A DNA stretch of 64,000 nt from Aliiglaciecola lipolytica E3. Its GTDB lineage: Bacteria > Pseudomonadota > Gammaproteobacteria > Enterobacterales > Alteromonadaceae. The position numbers and the translations under genes are program-made. The notes below the pieces were generated by a model, which saw only the letters and a list, made by a program, of their open reading frames with translations, was not told the origin of the DNA and made no database searches. The DNA is taken from assembly GCF_000314975.1 (NCBI RefSeq), contig NZ_BAEN01000064.1, positions 23,014 to 87,013 of the forward strand. The letters are read 5' to 3'. Shown piece after piece: positions 56,958 to 64,000 of this stretch (its first letter is position 1; the number at the start of each line of letters is the position of its first letter).

Positions 56958-58124
56958 ATGTTTAGAATGCCTGTCGAACCACGCAAAAACTGGCAACAAA
57001 AAGCAAAAGATTTCGGGTTCACTTTCCATAGCATGTATGGTGAACCTTATTGGGATGAATCGGCTTATTACCAGTTTACGTTGCAGCAAATTGAAAAAGA
57101 TTTAGAAGATCCTAGCGAAGAAATTCATCAAATGTGTCTGCAAGTGGTAGACAAGGTTGTGAATGATGAAGAACTGCTAAATGCATTTAAAATCCCAGAG
57201 CCTTTTTGGCAGCCCGTAAAGGATTCATGGAAAAATCACGATCCTTCATTGTATTCCCGACTCGATTTTGCGTACGACGGCAGTGGACCTGCAAAACTAT
57301 TCGAAAATAACGCCGATACCCCTACCAGCCTTTATGAATCTGGATTCTGGCAATGGTTATGGTTGCAGGATTTAGTCGATAACAACCAGCTTTCTAGGCA
57401 CTCTGATCAGTTCAATTCGTTACAAGAAAAGTTGATTAGACGACTAGATGAGATTGCCAAACATTACCACACTGATCAGATTCATTTTGCTTGTTGCCAT
57501 GACACCATTGAAGATAGAGGAACAGTACAATACCTACAAGACTGTGCTGCAGAATCTGGAATTGAAGCACCATTCGTGTTTATTGAAGATATTGGCATAG
57601 GAGAATCCGGCAGGTTCACTAACTTAAAAAACCAGGAAATAAGTACGCTTTTTAAACTCTATCCATGGGAGTTTATGCAGCGCGAAGAATTCGCTGATTT
57701 TGTAGTGAGTTCAGATACAACATGGATTGAACCCTTGTGGAAAAGTATTCTTTCCAATAAAGCGTTGATGCCAATGCTTTGGAAGATGTTTACAGGTCAT
57801 CCCAATTTATTACCTTCATTTTTCGAAAATGAACTTCATCTTTGTGATCATCAAAAAATAGTCAAGAAGCCAATCTTTTCTCGTGAAGGCGCGAACGTCA
57901 GCATTTTTGATAAAGGTGAAACAGTGTTAGAAGCACAAGGCCCATATGGTGAAGAAGGATTCATTTATCAAGCATTTCACCCTCTCCCCAAGTTCGATGA
58001 CAACTACACATTAATTGGCTCTTGGTTGGTCGATGATAAAGCAGCTGGAATTTCTGTTCGAGAAGATACCTCATTGATTACTCAGGATATGTCTCGTTAT
58101 CTTCCGCATATTATTTTAGGGTAA
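56958..58124 (+). CDS. yjfC: Glutathionylspermidine synthase-like ATP-grasp ligase (YjfC-like)
   Basis: A 388-residue protein related to the C-terminal synthetase half of glutathionylspermidine synthase, without the amidase half. Visible: WDESAYYQFTLQQIEKDLED, the RLDFAYDGSGPAKLFENNAD substrate loop, KPIFSREGANVSIF in the ATP-grasp core, and a C-terminal SWLVDDKAAGISVRED. It probably ligates a peptide or amino acid to an amine; actual substrates are not known. The next gene starts five bases on. Confidence 0.88.
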   Translation: MFRMPVEPRKNWQQKAKDFGFTFHSMYGEPYWDESAYYQFTLQQIEKDLEDPSEEIHQMCLQVVDKVVNDEELLNAFKIPEPFWQPVKDSWKNHDPSLYSRLDFAYDGSGPAKLFENNADTPTSLYESGFWQWLWLQDLVDNNQLSRHSDQFNSLQEKLIRRLDEIAKHYHTDQIHFACCHDTIEDRGTVQYLQDCAAESGIEAPFVFIEDIGIGESGRFTNLKNQEISTLFKLYPWEFMQREEFADFVVSSDTTWIEPLWKSILSNKALMPMLWKMFTGHPNLLPSFFENELHLCDHQKIVKKPIFSREGANVSIFDKGETVLEAQGPYGEEGFIYQAFHPLPKFDDNYTLIGSWLVDDKAAGISVREDTSLITQDMSRYLPHIILG

Positions 58125-58129
58125 AATTA

Positions 58130-58681
58130 ATGCCAACAAGGACTACTTCTTTTTCATCCCAATTAAAATTTGTCATGTATTTGATGGGATTTTTAGTAGC
58201 GATAGAAATTATCAATATTGTGATGGGCCGAAGTTTAAATGTATTTGGTTTATACCCACGCGAGTTATTTGGACTACGAGGAATAATATTTAGCCCCTTC
58301 TTACACGGGAACATAACCCACTTCCTATCTAATATAGTGACCTTAGGCGTATTCAGTTTACTGGTAATGCAGTACGGTAAAAAGACCTACATTGTGGTTA
58401 GTCTATATCTAATCTTAAGTATTGGCATTTTAGTGTGGCTGCTTGCCCGTCCTGCTATGCACATTGGTGCAAGCGGCATAATCTACGGCTATTTGGGATT
58501 TTTATTATTAGGTGGACTCATTTCTGGGCGGATCAAATTAATCATCATTTCATTGGTTGTTGCTTTCTTTTATGGCAGCCTGATTTTTGGTGTTCTTCCA
58601 TCAAAGGCGTTTGTTTCTTGGGAGTCACATTTATTTGGATTCATTGCTGGTTTATGCGCAGCAAAGTTATGGGCAAAATAA
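58130..58681 (+). CDS. Rhomboid family intramembrane serine protease
   Basis: A 183-residue integral membrane protein with about six helices. Catalytic Ser115 is in HIGASGIIYGYLGF and His167 in WESHLFGFIAG; HGNITHFLSN (59-68) is the conserved first-loop motif. All catalytic residues are present. It starts five bases after the ATP-grasp gene, so it is probably translated from the same mRNA, which hints that its substrate belongs to this membrane module. Confidence 0.87.
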   Translation: MPTRTTSFSSQLKFVMYLMGFLVAIEIINIVMGRSLNVFGLYPRELFGLRGIIFSPFLHGNITHFLSNIVTLGVFSLLVMQYGKKTYIVVSLYLILSIGILVWLLARPAMHIGASGIIYGYLGFLLLGGLISGRIKLIIISLVVAFFYGSLIFGVLPSKAFVSWESHLFGFIAGLCAAKLWAK

Positions 58682-58789
58682 GTGGCATTTTTCCCACCTA
58701 TGTTCCGTTTTTAGGGTTTAAATGCGTAGTGGATCGACATCGAGTTCGTTATACTTGATATCAGTTTAAAATAAACAGTTCAAGAATTC

Positions 58790-59524
58790 ATGGATAAACA
58801 ACCCGAAAACGCAGCAGCACAAAACGAATTAAAAAAGCCAAAACAAAATAATGGTTTTTTAGGCAATCTTGCTTTTAACATTGTCATTCCTGTTTTGATT
58901 TTATCCAACCTCAGTGGCGAAGAATATTTAGGCCCAGCTTGGAGTGTTGTGTGTGCGTTGGCCTTCCCTATCGTTTATGGTCTTTGGGATTTAAAGAAAT
59001 CAGGCAAAGTAAATGGCTTTTCTATTTTAGGGATTGTTAGCGTTATTCTCACGGGCGGCATTACTTTACTCAAACTGCCAGCCGAATACATTGCGATAAA
59101 AGAAGCAGCCATACCAGGTGTATTGGGTATCGCCGTGTTGATTTCCCAATATACTAATCGTTCTTTGGTAAAAATCCTGATCTTAAATGAAAATGTGATC
59201 AATTGGGATGCGCTAAATGAAGCATTAATGAAAAAGCAAAACAGCGCTTTATTTGAACGTAAAATTACGATTAGCTCATACATAGTTGCTGCTTCTTTCT
59301 TTTTATCTTCGTTTCTAAATTACGTACTAGCGAAAGTGATTTTAGTAAGTGAACCAGGTACAACAGCTTACACTGAAGAATTAGGTCGCATGACAGCACT
59401 GAGCTATCCGGTCATAATGGTACCCAGTTTAATCATGCTTTTTTCAGCTTTAGCCTATTTGATTATGCAAATGAAAAAACTCACTGGAGAAGATTACTTA
59501 TCTTTCATTCAAGAGGAAGGGTAA
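58790..59524 (+). CDS. VC0807-type multi-pass membrane protein
   Basis: A 244-residue protein with about six membrane helices. NGFLGNLAFNIVIPVLILSN, PAWSVVCALAFPIVYGLWDL and the C-terminal LTGEDYLSFIQEE recall the VC0807 family of unknown function; the identification is from memory. It follows the rhomboid gene by 108 bases, so it may or may not be in the operon. Confidence 0.7.
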   Translation: MDKQPENAAAQNELKKPKQNNGFLGNLAFNIVIPVLILSNLSGEEYLGPAWSVVCALAFPIVYGLWDLKKSGKVNGFSILGIVSVILTGGITLLKLPAEYIAIKEAAIPGVLGIAVLISQYTNRSLVKILILNENVINWDALNEALMKKQNSALFERKITISSYIVAASFFLSSFLNYVLAKVILVSEPGTTAYTEELGRMTALSYPVIMVPSLIMLFSALAYLIMQMKKLTGEDYLSFIQEEG

Positions 59525-59586
59525 CGATGCAACTGGCTTATTGATAAGGGGGTTTGGCTTACACAAGCTTGAGTATTTTGGAAAGT

Positions 59587-59619
59587 TAGCAGTCAAATCG
59601 GCAAGCAATTTGACTGCTA
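59587..59619. terminator. 12-bp stem-loop between convergent genes
   Basis: TAGCAGTCAAAT and ATTTGACTGCTA flank a nine-base loop. No T run follows, so intrinsic termination is uncertain, but its place between the convergent VC0807-type gene and phoA suggests that role. Confidence 0.4.
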
Positions 59620-59633
59620 TCGAATAACCAGAG

Positions 59634-60929
59634 TTACTTTTCAGATTCCATCATTTCAAAAATTATTTTGGGAATATCGGTATTATCCATAAAGCCCTCA
59701 AAGTGTTCTTTACCTTGGCCCATAGCAAATATCTGAACATCAACCGCAGTGTGACCAGAACTCGTCCATCCTGAATTTGTACGAATATCCAATAGACCTT
59801 TTAGCTGACCATAAAGTGCTTTAACATCTTTAAAATCTGCATTTTGAAGTAACGATTTCTCAGTATCATTTAGTTCAAAACCTAATGCCGCTTCGGCTGT
59901 TTCAATGGGAGTTTTACTCGCACTCATTTCTTTCGCCAAAGAAGTTAATGACATACTTAAGTTTTTAACCGGATCTGGATCCCATTGGTAATCTCCATTA
60001 GCAGCTAACGTAAAACCGCCAGTGCTGTGGTCTGCGGTAATCACAACCAAGGTATCTGGATTTTCTTGCACATATTGCTCTAACCATTCCAGTGTTAATG
60101 CTAAATCATGCATTTCAGCCATAGCAGAAGCAACATCATTACCGTGTCCAGCCCAATCTATTTGACTCCCTTCTACCAGTAAGAAATATCCTTTATCGTT
60201 GGTGAGTTGCTTAACGGCCGCTTTGACCATCTCAGGCAAACGAGGTTTATCTTGCATATCCAACGCCCATGGCATGCCACTATCGCCGAAAAGACCGAGT
60301 ACTGGGCCAGGTTTAAGTGTGTCAAGTTGGTCCAAGTTATCAATATATTGATACCCTTCAGATTTAAATTCCTCTACCAGGTTTCTGTCTTCACGAATAA
60401 AATACTTCCAACCACCTCCCAACATGACATCTAAAACAAATTGACCATTTAATTTGTCATCAAAGTAACTATTTGCAATAGCATCATAATTATGACGGCT
60501 TTCGTTATGAGCGGCATAAGACGCTGGGGTCGCATGGTTAATTTGTGATGTCACCGCAACACCGGTTTTTAAACCATTTTGTCTCGCCTGTTCAAGTACG
60601 GTTTTAACAGATTGTTTATTTTCATCTACACCGATAGCGCCATTATACGATTTTATCCCAGCCGACAATGCAGTCGCACCGGCAGCTGAATCAGTAACAT
60701 AGCCACTAACTCTCGCAGGATAAGTGCTTGCCATACCAACTAGATGTCTATCGAATACTGTCTGCTCGATCGTGGGGGACGATTTATCGTCTGCATAATA
60801 ACGATAAGCAGTTGTGAAGGCCGGTCCCATACCGTCTCCGACAACCATTATGATATTTTTAGGTTTTCCATTTTCCGCATGTGCTAAGGAAACAACTAGC
60901 GACAATGCAACTGCTGAAAGCAACTTCAT
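59634..60929 (-). CDS. phoA: Alkaline phosphatase
   Basis: Periplasmic metal-dependent phosphomonoesterase. The 431-residue precursor has a signal peptide (1-18, ending LAHA). Metal and active-site motifs are complete: VVGDGMGPA, the nucleophile Ser in VTDSAAGATALSAG, ITADHSTGGFT and TSSGHTAVDVQIFA. No Pho box could be recognised in the 167 bases upstream. Monocistronic. Confidence 0.93.
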   Translation of the reverse strand: MKLLSAVALSLVVSLAHAENGKPKNIIMVVGDGMGPAFTTAYRYYADDKSSPTIEQTVFDRHLVGMASTYPARVSGYVTDSAAGATALSAGIKSYNGAIGVDENKQSVKTVLEQARQNGLKTGVAVTSQINHATPASYAAHNESRHNYDAIANSYFDDKLNGQFVLDVMLGGGWKYFIREDRNLVEEFKSEGYQYIDNLDQLDTLKPGPVLGLFGDSGMPWALDMQDKPRLPEMVKAAVKQLTNDKGYFLLVEGSQIDWAGHGNDVASAMAEMHDLALTLEWLEQYVQENPDTLVVITADHSTGGFTLAANGDYQWDPDPVKNLSMSLTSLAKEMSASKTPIETAEAALGFELNDTEKSLLQNADFKDVKALYGQLKGLLDIRTNSGWTSSGHTAVDVQIFAMGQGKEHFEGFMDNTDIPKIIFEMMESEK

Positions 60930-61096
60930 TCTATCTCCAAATTTAGACTAAAAAATTCTGTTCAGATAATACGTGATATTTAATATGGATAAACGCATTT
61001 TTTGGCGTTTCACAAATCTATGGGACGAATGACATCTAGATAGTAGAAATCCAATTAAGTAATAATTACAGCGCGGAAATTAATCGTTAGTAGAGT

Positions 61097-62056
61097 TTAT
61101 TGATGTTCTTTTGATTGCAGTTTTTCACGCATTCTTTGTTGCACGACGTCAACCAATAAATCAGGCTGGAACTTTGAGATAAAACGGTTACAACCGACTT
61201 TTTTCACCATGGCTTCGTTGAAACTACCACTTAATGATGTATTTAAAGCAATGAACAAATCACTCATACGCTTATCGGCACGGACTTCAGCTGTTAATCG
61301 ATAACCATCCATTTCGGGCATTTCAGCATCGGTAAACATCATCAATATTTGCTCATTAATATTTTTCCCTTGCCCTGCCCACTCTTGCAGTAGTTTTAAC
61401 GCCATCAAACCATCGCGACGCTCAATAATATTAATACCTAGCTGTTTTAGCGTATCGCGAATCTGCCATCGTGCAGTTGCTGAATCATCAACCACCAATA
61501 CTGTTTGGCCATGTAAATGTCTGACAACTTCTTCATCTAAAATCTCTTCTGAGATATGTATGTCATATTCAATAATTTCAGCCAACACTTTTTCAACATC
61601 AATTATTTCAACAATTTCTTTTTGGCCATTTATTTCAATTTGCGTGATTGCGGTTAAATAATTATTTTTTCCAATTGCAGTGGGAGGAGCTTGAATATCA
61701 CTCCATGAAGTGTTGACAATACTCATTACATCGCCGATTAAAAATCCCTGCACGGAGCGATTATATTCAGTGATAATGACATTGTTGCTGCCTTTTTCAC
61801 TTTTTGTTTTTGGTAATTTAATTGCCTGACGCAGATCAATAATGGGAATAGAGGTGCCTCGGTAATTAGTTACTCCCTTTAAATTGTCGTGAGACCCAGG
61901 CATTTTGTTTAAATGAGGGACAGTGATCACTTCTCTAACTTTGAATACGTTAATTGCGAATGTATGTCGAGTGCCTAATTTAAACATAAGCAATTCTAAT
62001 CGGTTCTCTCCTACCAATTGAGTTCGCTGATCTACTGACGCTAAAATTCCTGACAT
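61097..62056 (-). CDS. cheV: Chemotaxis coupling protein CheV
   Basis: Couples chemoreceptors to CheA and can be phosphorylated. The 319-residue protein has an N-terminal CheW domain (about 15-160, with GVTNYRGTSIPIIDLRQAI) and a C-terminal receiver (about 185-310, VLVVDDSATARWQIRDTLKQ, phospho-Asp in MFTDAEMPEMDGYRL, and Lys in FISKFQPD). Alone, without other che genes nearby; it serves the same flagellar system as flhA and pomAB. Confidence 0.92.
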   Translation of the reverse strand: MSGILASVDQRTQLVGENRLELLMFKLGTRHTFAINVFKVREVITVPHLNKMPGSHDNLKGVTNYRGTSIPIIDLRQAIKLPKTKSEKGSNNVIITEYNRSVQGFLIGDVMSIVNTSWSDIQAPPTAIGKNNYLTAITQIEINGQKEIVEIIDVEKVLAEIIEYDIHISEEILDEEVVRHLHGQTVLVVDDSATARWQIRDTLKQLGINIIERRDGLMALKLLQEWAGQGKNINEQILMMFTDAEMPEMDGYRLTAEVRADKRMSDLFIALNTSLSGSFNEAMVKKVGCNRFISKFQPDLLVDVVQQRMREKLQSKEHQ

Positions 62057-62362
62057 AAGGGATACAAGTGATTAAATCTTATTACGAAGGATAGCGCGAA
62101 AAACTAATGATGGGGAATAAAAGTACCAGCAATTTTTAGACTTAATTCGTTATTTGGTGGTAATTAGCAAACAATCATTCACCAAATCTATTTTGAAAAT
62201 CATTAATATACGTTTTGCTTATCTTAAAGAGCGGTCTAGGATAATTACATCGACACAAAATAATAATCAGGTGAATCGATACCAGATGTCTATATGTATT
62301 TGACACAAATATACACTAGCCATCAGTACCCTACACATGCTAGAAAAGAGAAGGAAAAAATG
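62057..62362. other. 306-base divergent intergenic region, cheV/aceA
   Basis: No gene is visible. It holds the leftward cheV promoter and the rightward aceA promoter. TTGACA at 62300 and TTGCTT/GATAAT (62215-62245, 19-base spacer) are imperfect sigma-70 candidates; no repeat or operator is recognisable. Confidence 0.5.
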
Positions 62363-63964
62363 ATGTCTCAATATCAAAATGACCTAAACGCCGTAATGCA
62401 ATTATGCCAACAAAATGGCTCTGGTTGGAATGCGATTAATCCTGAATATGCGGCTAGAATGAAAGCGCAAAATCGTTTCAAAACTGGATTGGAAATTGCG
62501 AAATATACAGCAGCGATCATGCGTCAAGATATGCAAGACTATGATGCAGACAGCAGCCAATACACACAATCATTAGGATGTTGGCACGGCTTTATCGGTC
62601 AACAAAAAATGTTGGCTGTGAAAAAGCATCAAGGTAGCACAAATAAAAAGTACCTTTATTTATCTGGTTGGATGGTTGCCGCGTTGCGTTCTGAATTTGG
62701 GCCGTTACCTGATCAATCGATGCATGAAAAAACATCCGTTCCTGCGTTAATTGAAGAACTATACACATTTCTTCGCCAGGCCGATGCTAAAGAACTAGGG
62801 GAGCTATTTCAAGCGCTTGATTCGGCCAAAGCATCAGGTCAAGACACAACGGAGATTCAAGCTAAAATCGATAACTATGAAACACATGTCGTACCTATTA
62901 TTGCTGACATAGATGCAGGTTTCGGTAACGAAGAAGCAACTTATTTATTAGCTAAGAAAATGATAGAAGCAGGCGCGTGTTGTATTCAAATTGAAAATCA
63001 GGTGTCAGATGCTAAACAGTGTGGCCATCAGGATGGTAAAGTAACTGTGCCACATGAAGACTTTTTAGCCAAAATTAATGCTGTGCGCTACGCCTTTCTT
63101 GAATTAGGTGTTGATGATGGCGTAATAGTCGCCAGAACGGATTCGTTAGGCGCAGGGCTTACCCAAAAGATACCAGTATCGACTTCTGAAGGCGATTTGG
63201 CTTCGCAGTACAATGCATTTCTAGATACAACCGAAATTAATTCAGTAGACGAATTAAAAGACGGTGATTTAGCACTTCGCCAAGACGGTAAATTAGTGAA
63301 GCCTATTCGTTTACCAAATGGTTTGTTTAAATTTAAAGATAACACCGGTTTTGACCGCGTGGTACTAGACTGCGTGACGTCGCTACAAAATGGGGCGGAT
63401 TTACTTTGGATTGAAACGGAAAAACCGCATGTTGGACAAATTGGCGCGATGGTCGACGAAATCCGCAAAACCGTGCCAAATGCTAAGCTTGTTTATAATA
63501 ATTCACCGTCATTCAACTGGACGCTTAACTTCCGTCAACAGGTCTTTGATAGCTGGTTAGAGCAAGGTAAAGATGTTAGTGATTACAACCGCGCTGACCT
63601 TATGCAAGTAAAATACGATGACAGTCAATTAGCCCAGGAAGCAGACGAAAAAGTACGCACTTTCCAAGCTGACGCTGCTCGTGAAGCCGGCATATTCCAC
63701 CACTTAATTACCTTGCCCACTTACCATACAGCTGCCTTATCTACCGATAATTTAGCGAAAGGTTATTTTGGTGACGAAGGCATGCTTGCCTATGTTAAAG
63801 GTGTGCAGCGTCAAGAACTGCGTCAAGGATTAGCTTGTGTTAAACATCAGGCTATGGCCGGGTCTAATTTAGGGGATGACCACAAAGAATACTTCAGTGG
63901 TGAGCAAGCTCTAAAAGCAGCAGGTGAAGACAACACGATGAATCAATTTGATGTAGCCTCTTAA
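62363..63964 (+). CDS. aceA: Isocitrate lyase
   Basis: Splits isocitrate to succinate and glyoxylate in the glyoxylate shunt, needed for growth on acetate and fatty acids. The 533-residue enzyme is of the long Pseudomonas-aeruginosa type rather than the 434-residue E. coli type. The catalytic Cys lies in AKQCGHQDGKVTVPHEDF; IIADIDAGFGNEEATYLLA carries metal ligands and YNNSPSFNW is in the C-terminal half. Start taken at the ATG at 62363, seven bases after AGGA; another ATG immediately precedes it and a longer frame opens at 62294. aceB is not next to it. Confidence 0.95.
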   Translation: MSQYQNDLNAVMQLCQQNGSGWNAINPEYAARMKAQNRFKTGLEIAKYTAAIMRQDMQDYDADSSQYTQSLGCWHGFIGQQKMLAVKKHQGSTNKKYLYLSGWMVAALRSEFGPLPDQSMHEKTSVPALIEELYTFLRQADAKELGELFQALDSAKASGQDTTEIQAKIDNYETHVVPIIADIDAGFGNEEATYLLAKKMIEAGACCIQIENQVSDAKQCGHQDGKVTVPHEDFLAKINAVRYAFLELGVDDGVIVARTDSLGAGLTQKIPVSTSEGDLASQYNAFLDTTEINSVDELKDGDLALRQDGKLVKPIRLPNGLFKFKDNTGFDRVVLDCVTSLQNGADLLWIETEKPHVGQIGAMVDEIRKTVPNAKLVYNNSPSFNWTLNFRQQVFDSWLEQGKDVSDYNRADLMQVKYDDSQLAQEADEKVRTFQADAAREAGIFHHLITLPTYHTAALSTDNLAKGYFGDEGMLAYVKGVQRQELRQGLACVKHQAMAGSNLGDDHKEYFSGEQALKAAGEDNTMNQFDVAS

Positions 63965-64000
63965 AACGTTCCATATATTGAATATAAAAAGCAAGGCGGA

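Noticed and set aside
60930..61096. Pho box upstream of phoA
   Set aside because: No CTGTCAT-type repeats at 11-base spacing were found on the minus strand.

Overview
The window looks like chromosomal DNA of a marine gammaproteobacterium of the Alteromonadales (Alteromonadaceae, Paraglaciecola/Aliiglaciecola/Alteromonas-like). This is inferred from the AT-leaning base composition, the Na+-type PomA/PomB flagellar stator, the xseB-ispA-dxs and pgpA-thiL-nusB-ribH-ribB-ribE-ribD-nrdR-glyA gene orders, PEP-CTERM proteins with the TPR protein PrsT, and the long Pseudomonas-type isocitrate lyase. It is ordinary core chromosome with a few accessory modules. I see no rRNA, tRNA, prophage, insertion sequence, integron or CRISPR array.

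Layout. 1-2.2 kb: end of a flagellar cluster (start of flhF, whole flhA). 2.4-8.2 kb: two PEP-CTERM surface proteins flanking pssA, then prsT, with sigma-54-like elements and a perfect 25-bp inverted repeat between them. 8.3-13.8 kb: clpB, pgeF, rluD, bamD. 13.8-21.0 kb: an ECF sigma/ChrR anti-sigma pair, a LON-domain protein and a divergent six-gene lipid-modification operon (SDR, FAD oxidoreductase, DUF1365, CFA-synthase-like methyltransferase, chalcone-isomerase-like protein, DUF3833 lipoprotein). Two TGATCC-type promoters tie them into one probable singlet-oxygen/lipid-oxidation regulon. 21.1-22.8 kb: pomB/pomA. 23.1-27.3 kb: xseB-ispA-dxs and a Tat-exported Gfo/Idh/MocA oxidoreductase. 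27.4-35.7 kb: pgpA (split by a frameshift in a T7 run), thiL, nusB, the riboflavin genes, nrdR, a DUF6265 protein, a rhodanese and glyA. 35.9-46.5 kb: a second Gfo/Idh/MocA protein, ettA, then a region rich in c-di-GMP proteins (small PilZ, receiver-GGDEF, very large PilZ, degenerate membrane GGDEF) interleaved with radA and suhB. 46.7-52.2 kb: secF, secD, yajC, tgt, queA. 52.5-59.5 kb: a small DUF6471 gene diverging from an eight- to nine-gene operon of the yjfIJKLMC type (DUF2170, PspA/IM30, K+ channel, DUF2491, DUF350, DUF1190, ATP-grasp GSP-synthase-like, rhomboid, VC0807-type membrane protein). 59.6-64 kb: phoA, cheV, aceA.

The modules most worth following up are the ECF/ChrR lipid operon and the yjf-type membrane operon with its embedded K+ channel. 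Two coding sequences carry apparent reading-frame problems: pgpA, and the start of the receiver-GGDEF gene. One membrane GGDEF protein has lost its catalytic motif but kept its c-di-GMP inhibitory site. All family assignments are from reading the translations; no database search was run. Where a longer reading frame was possible, I chose starts by ribosome-binding site, codon type and family N-terminus.
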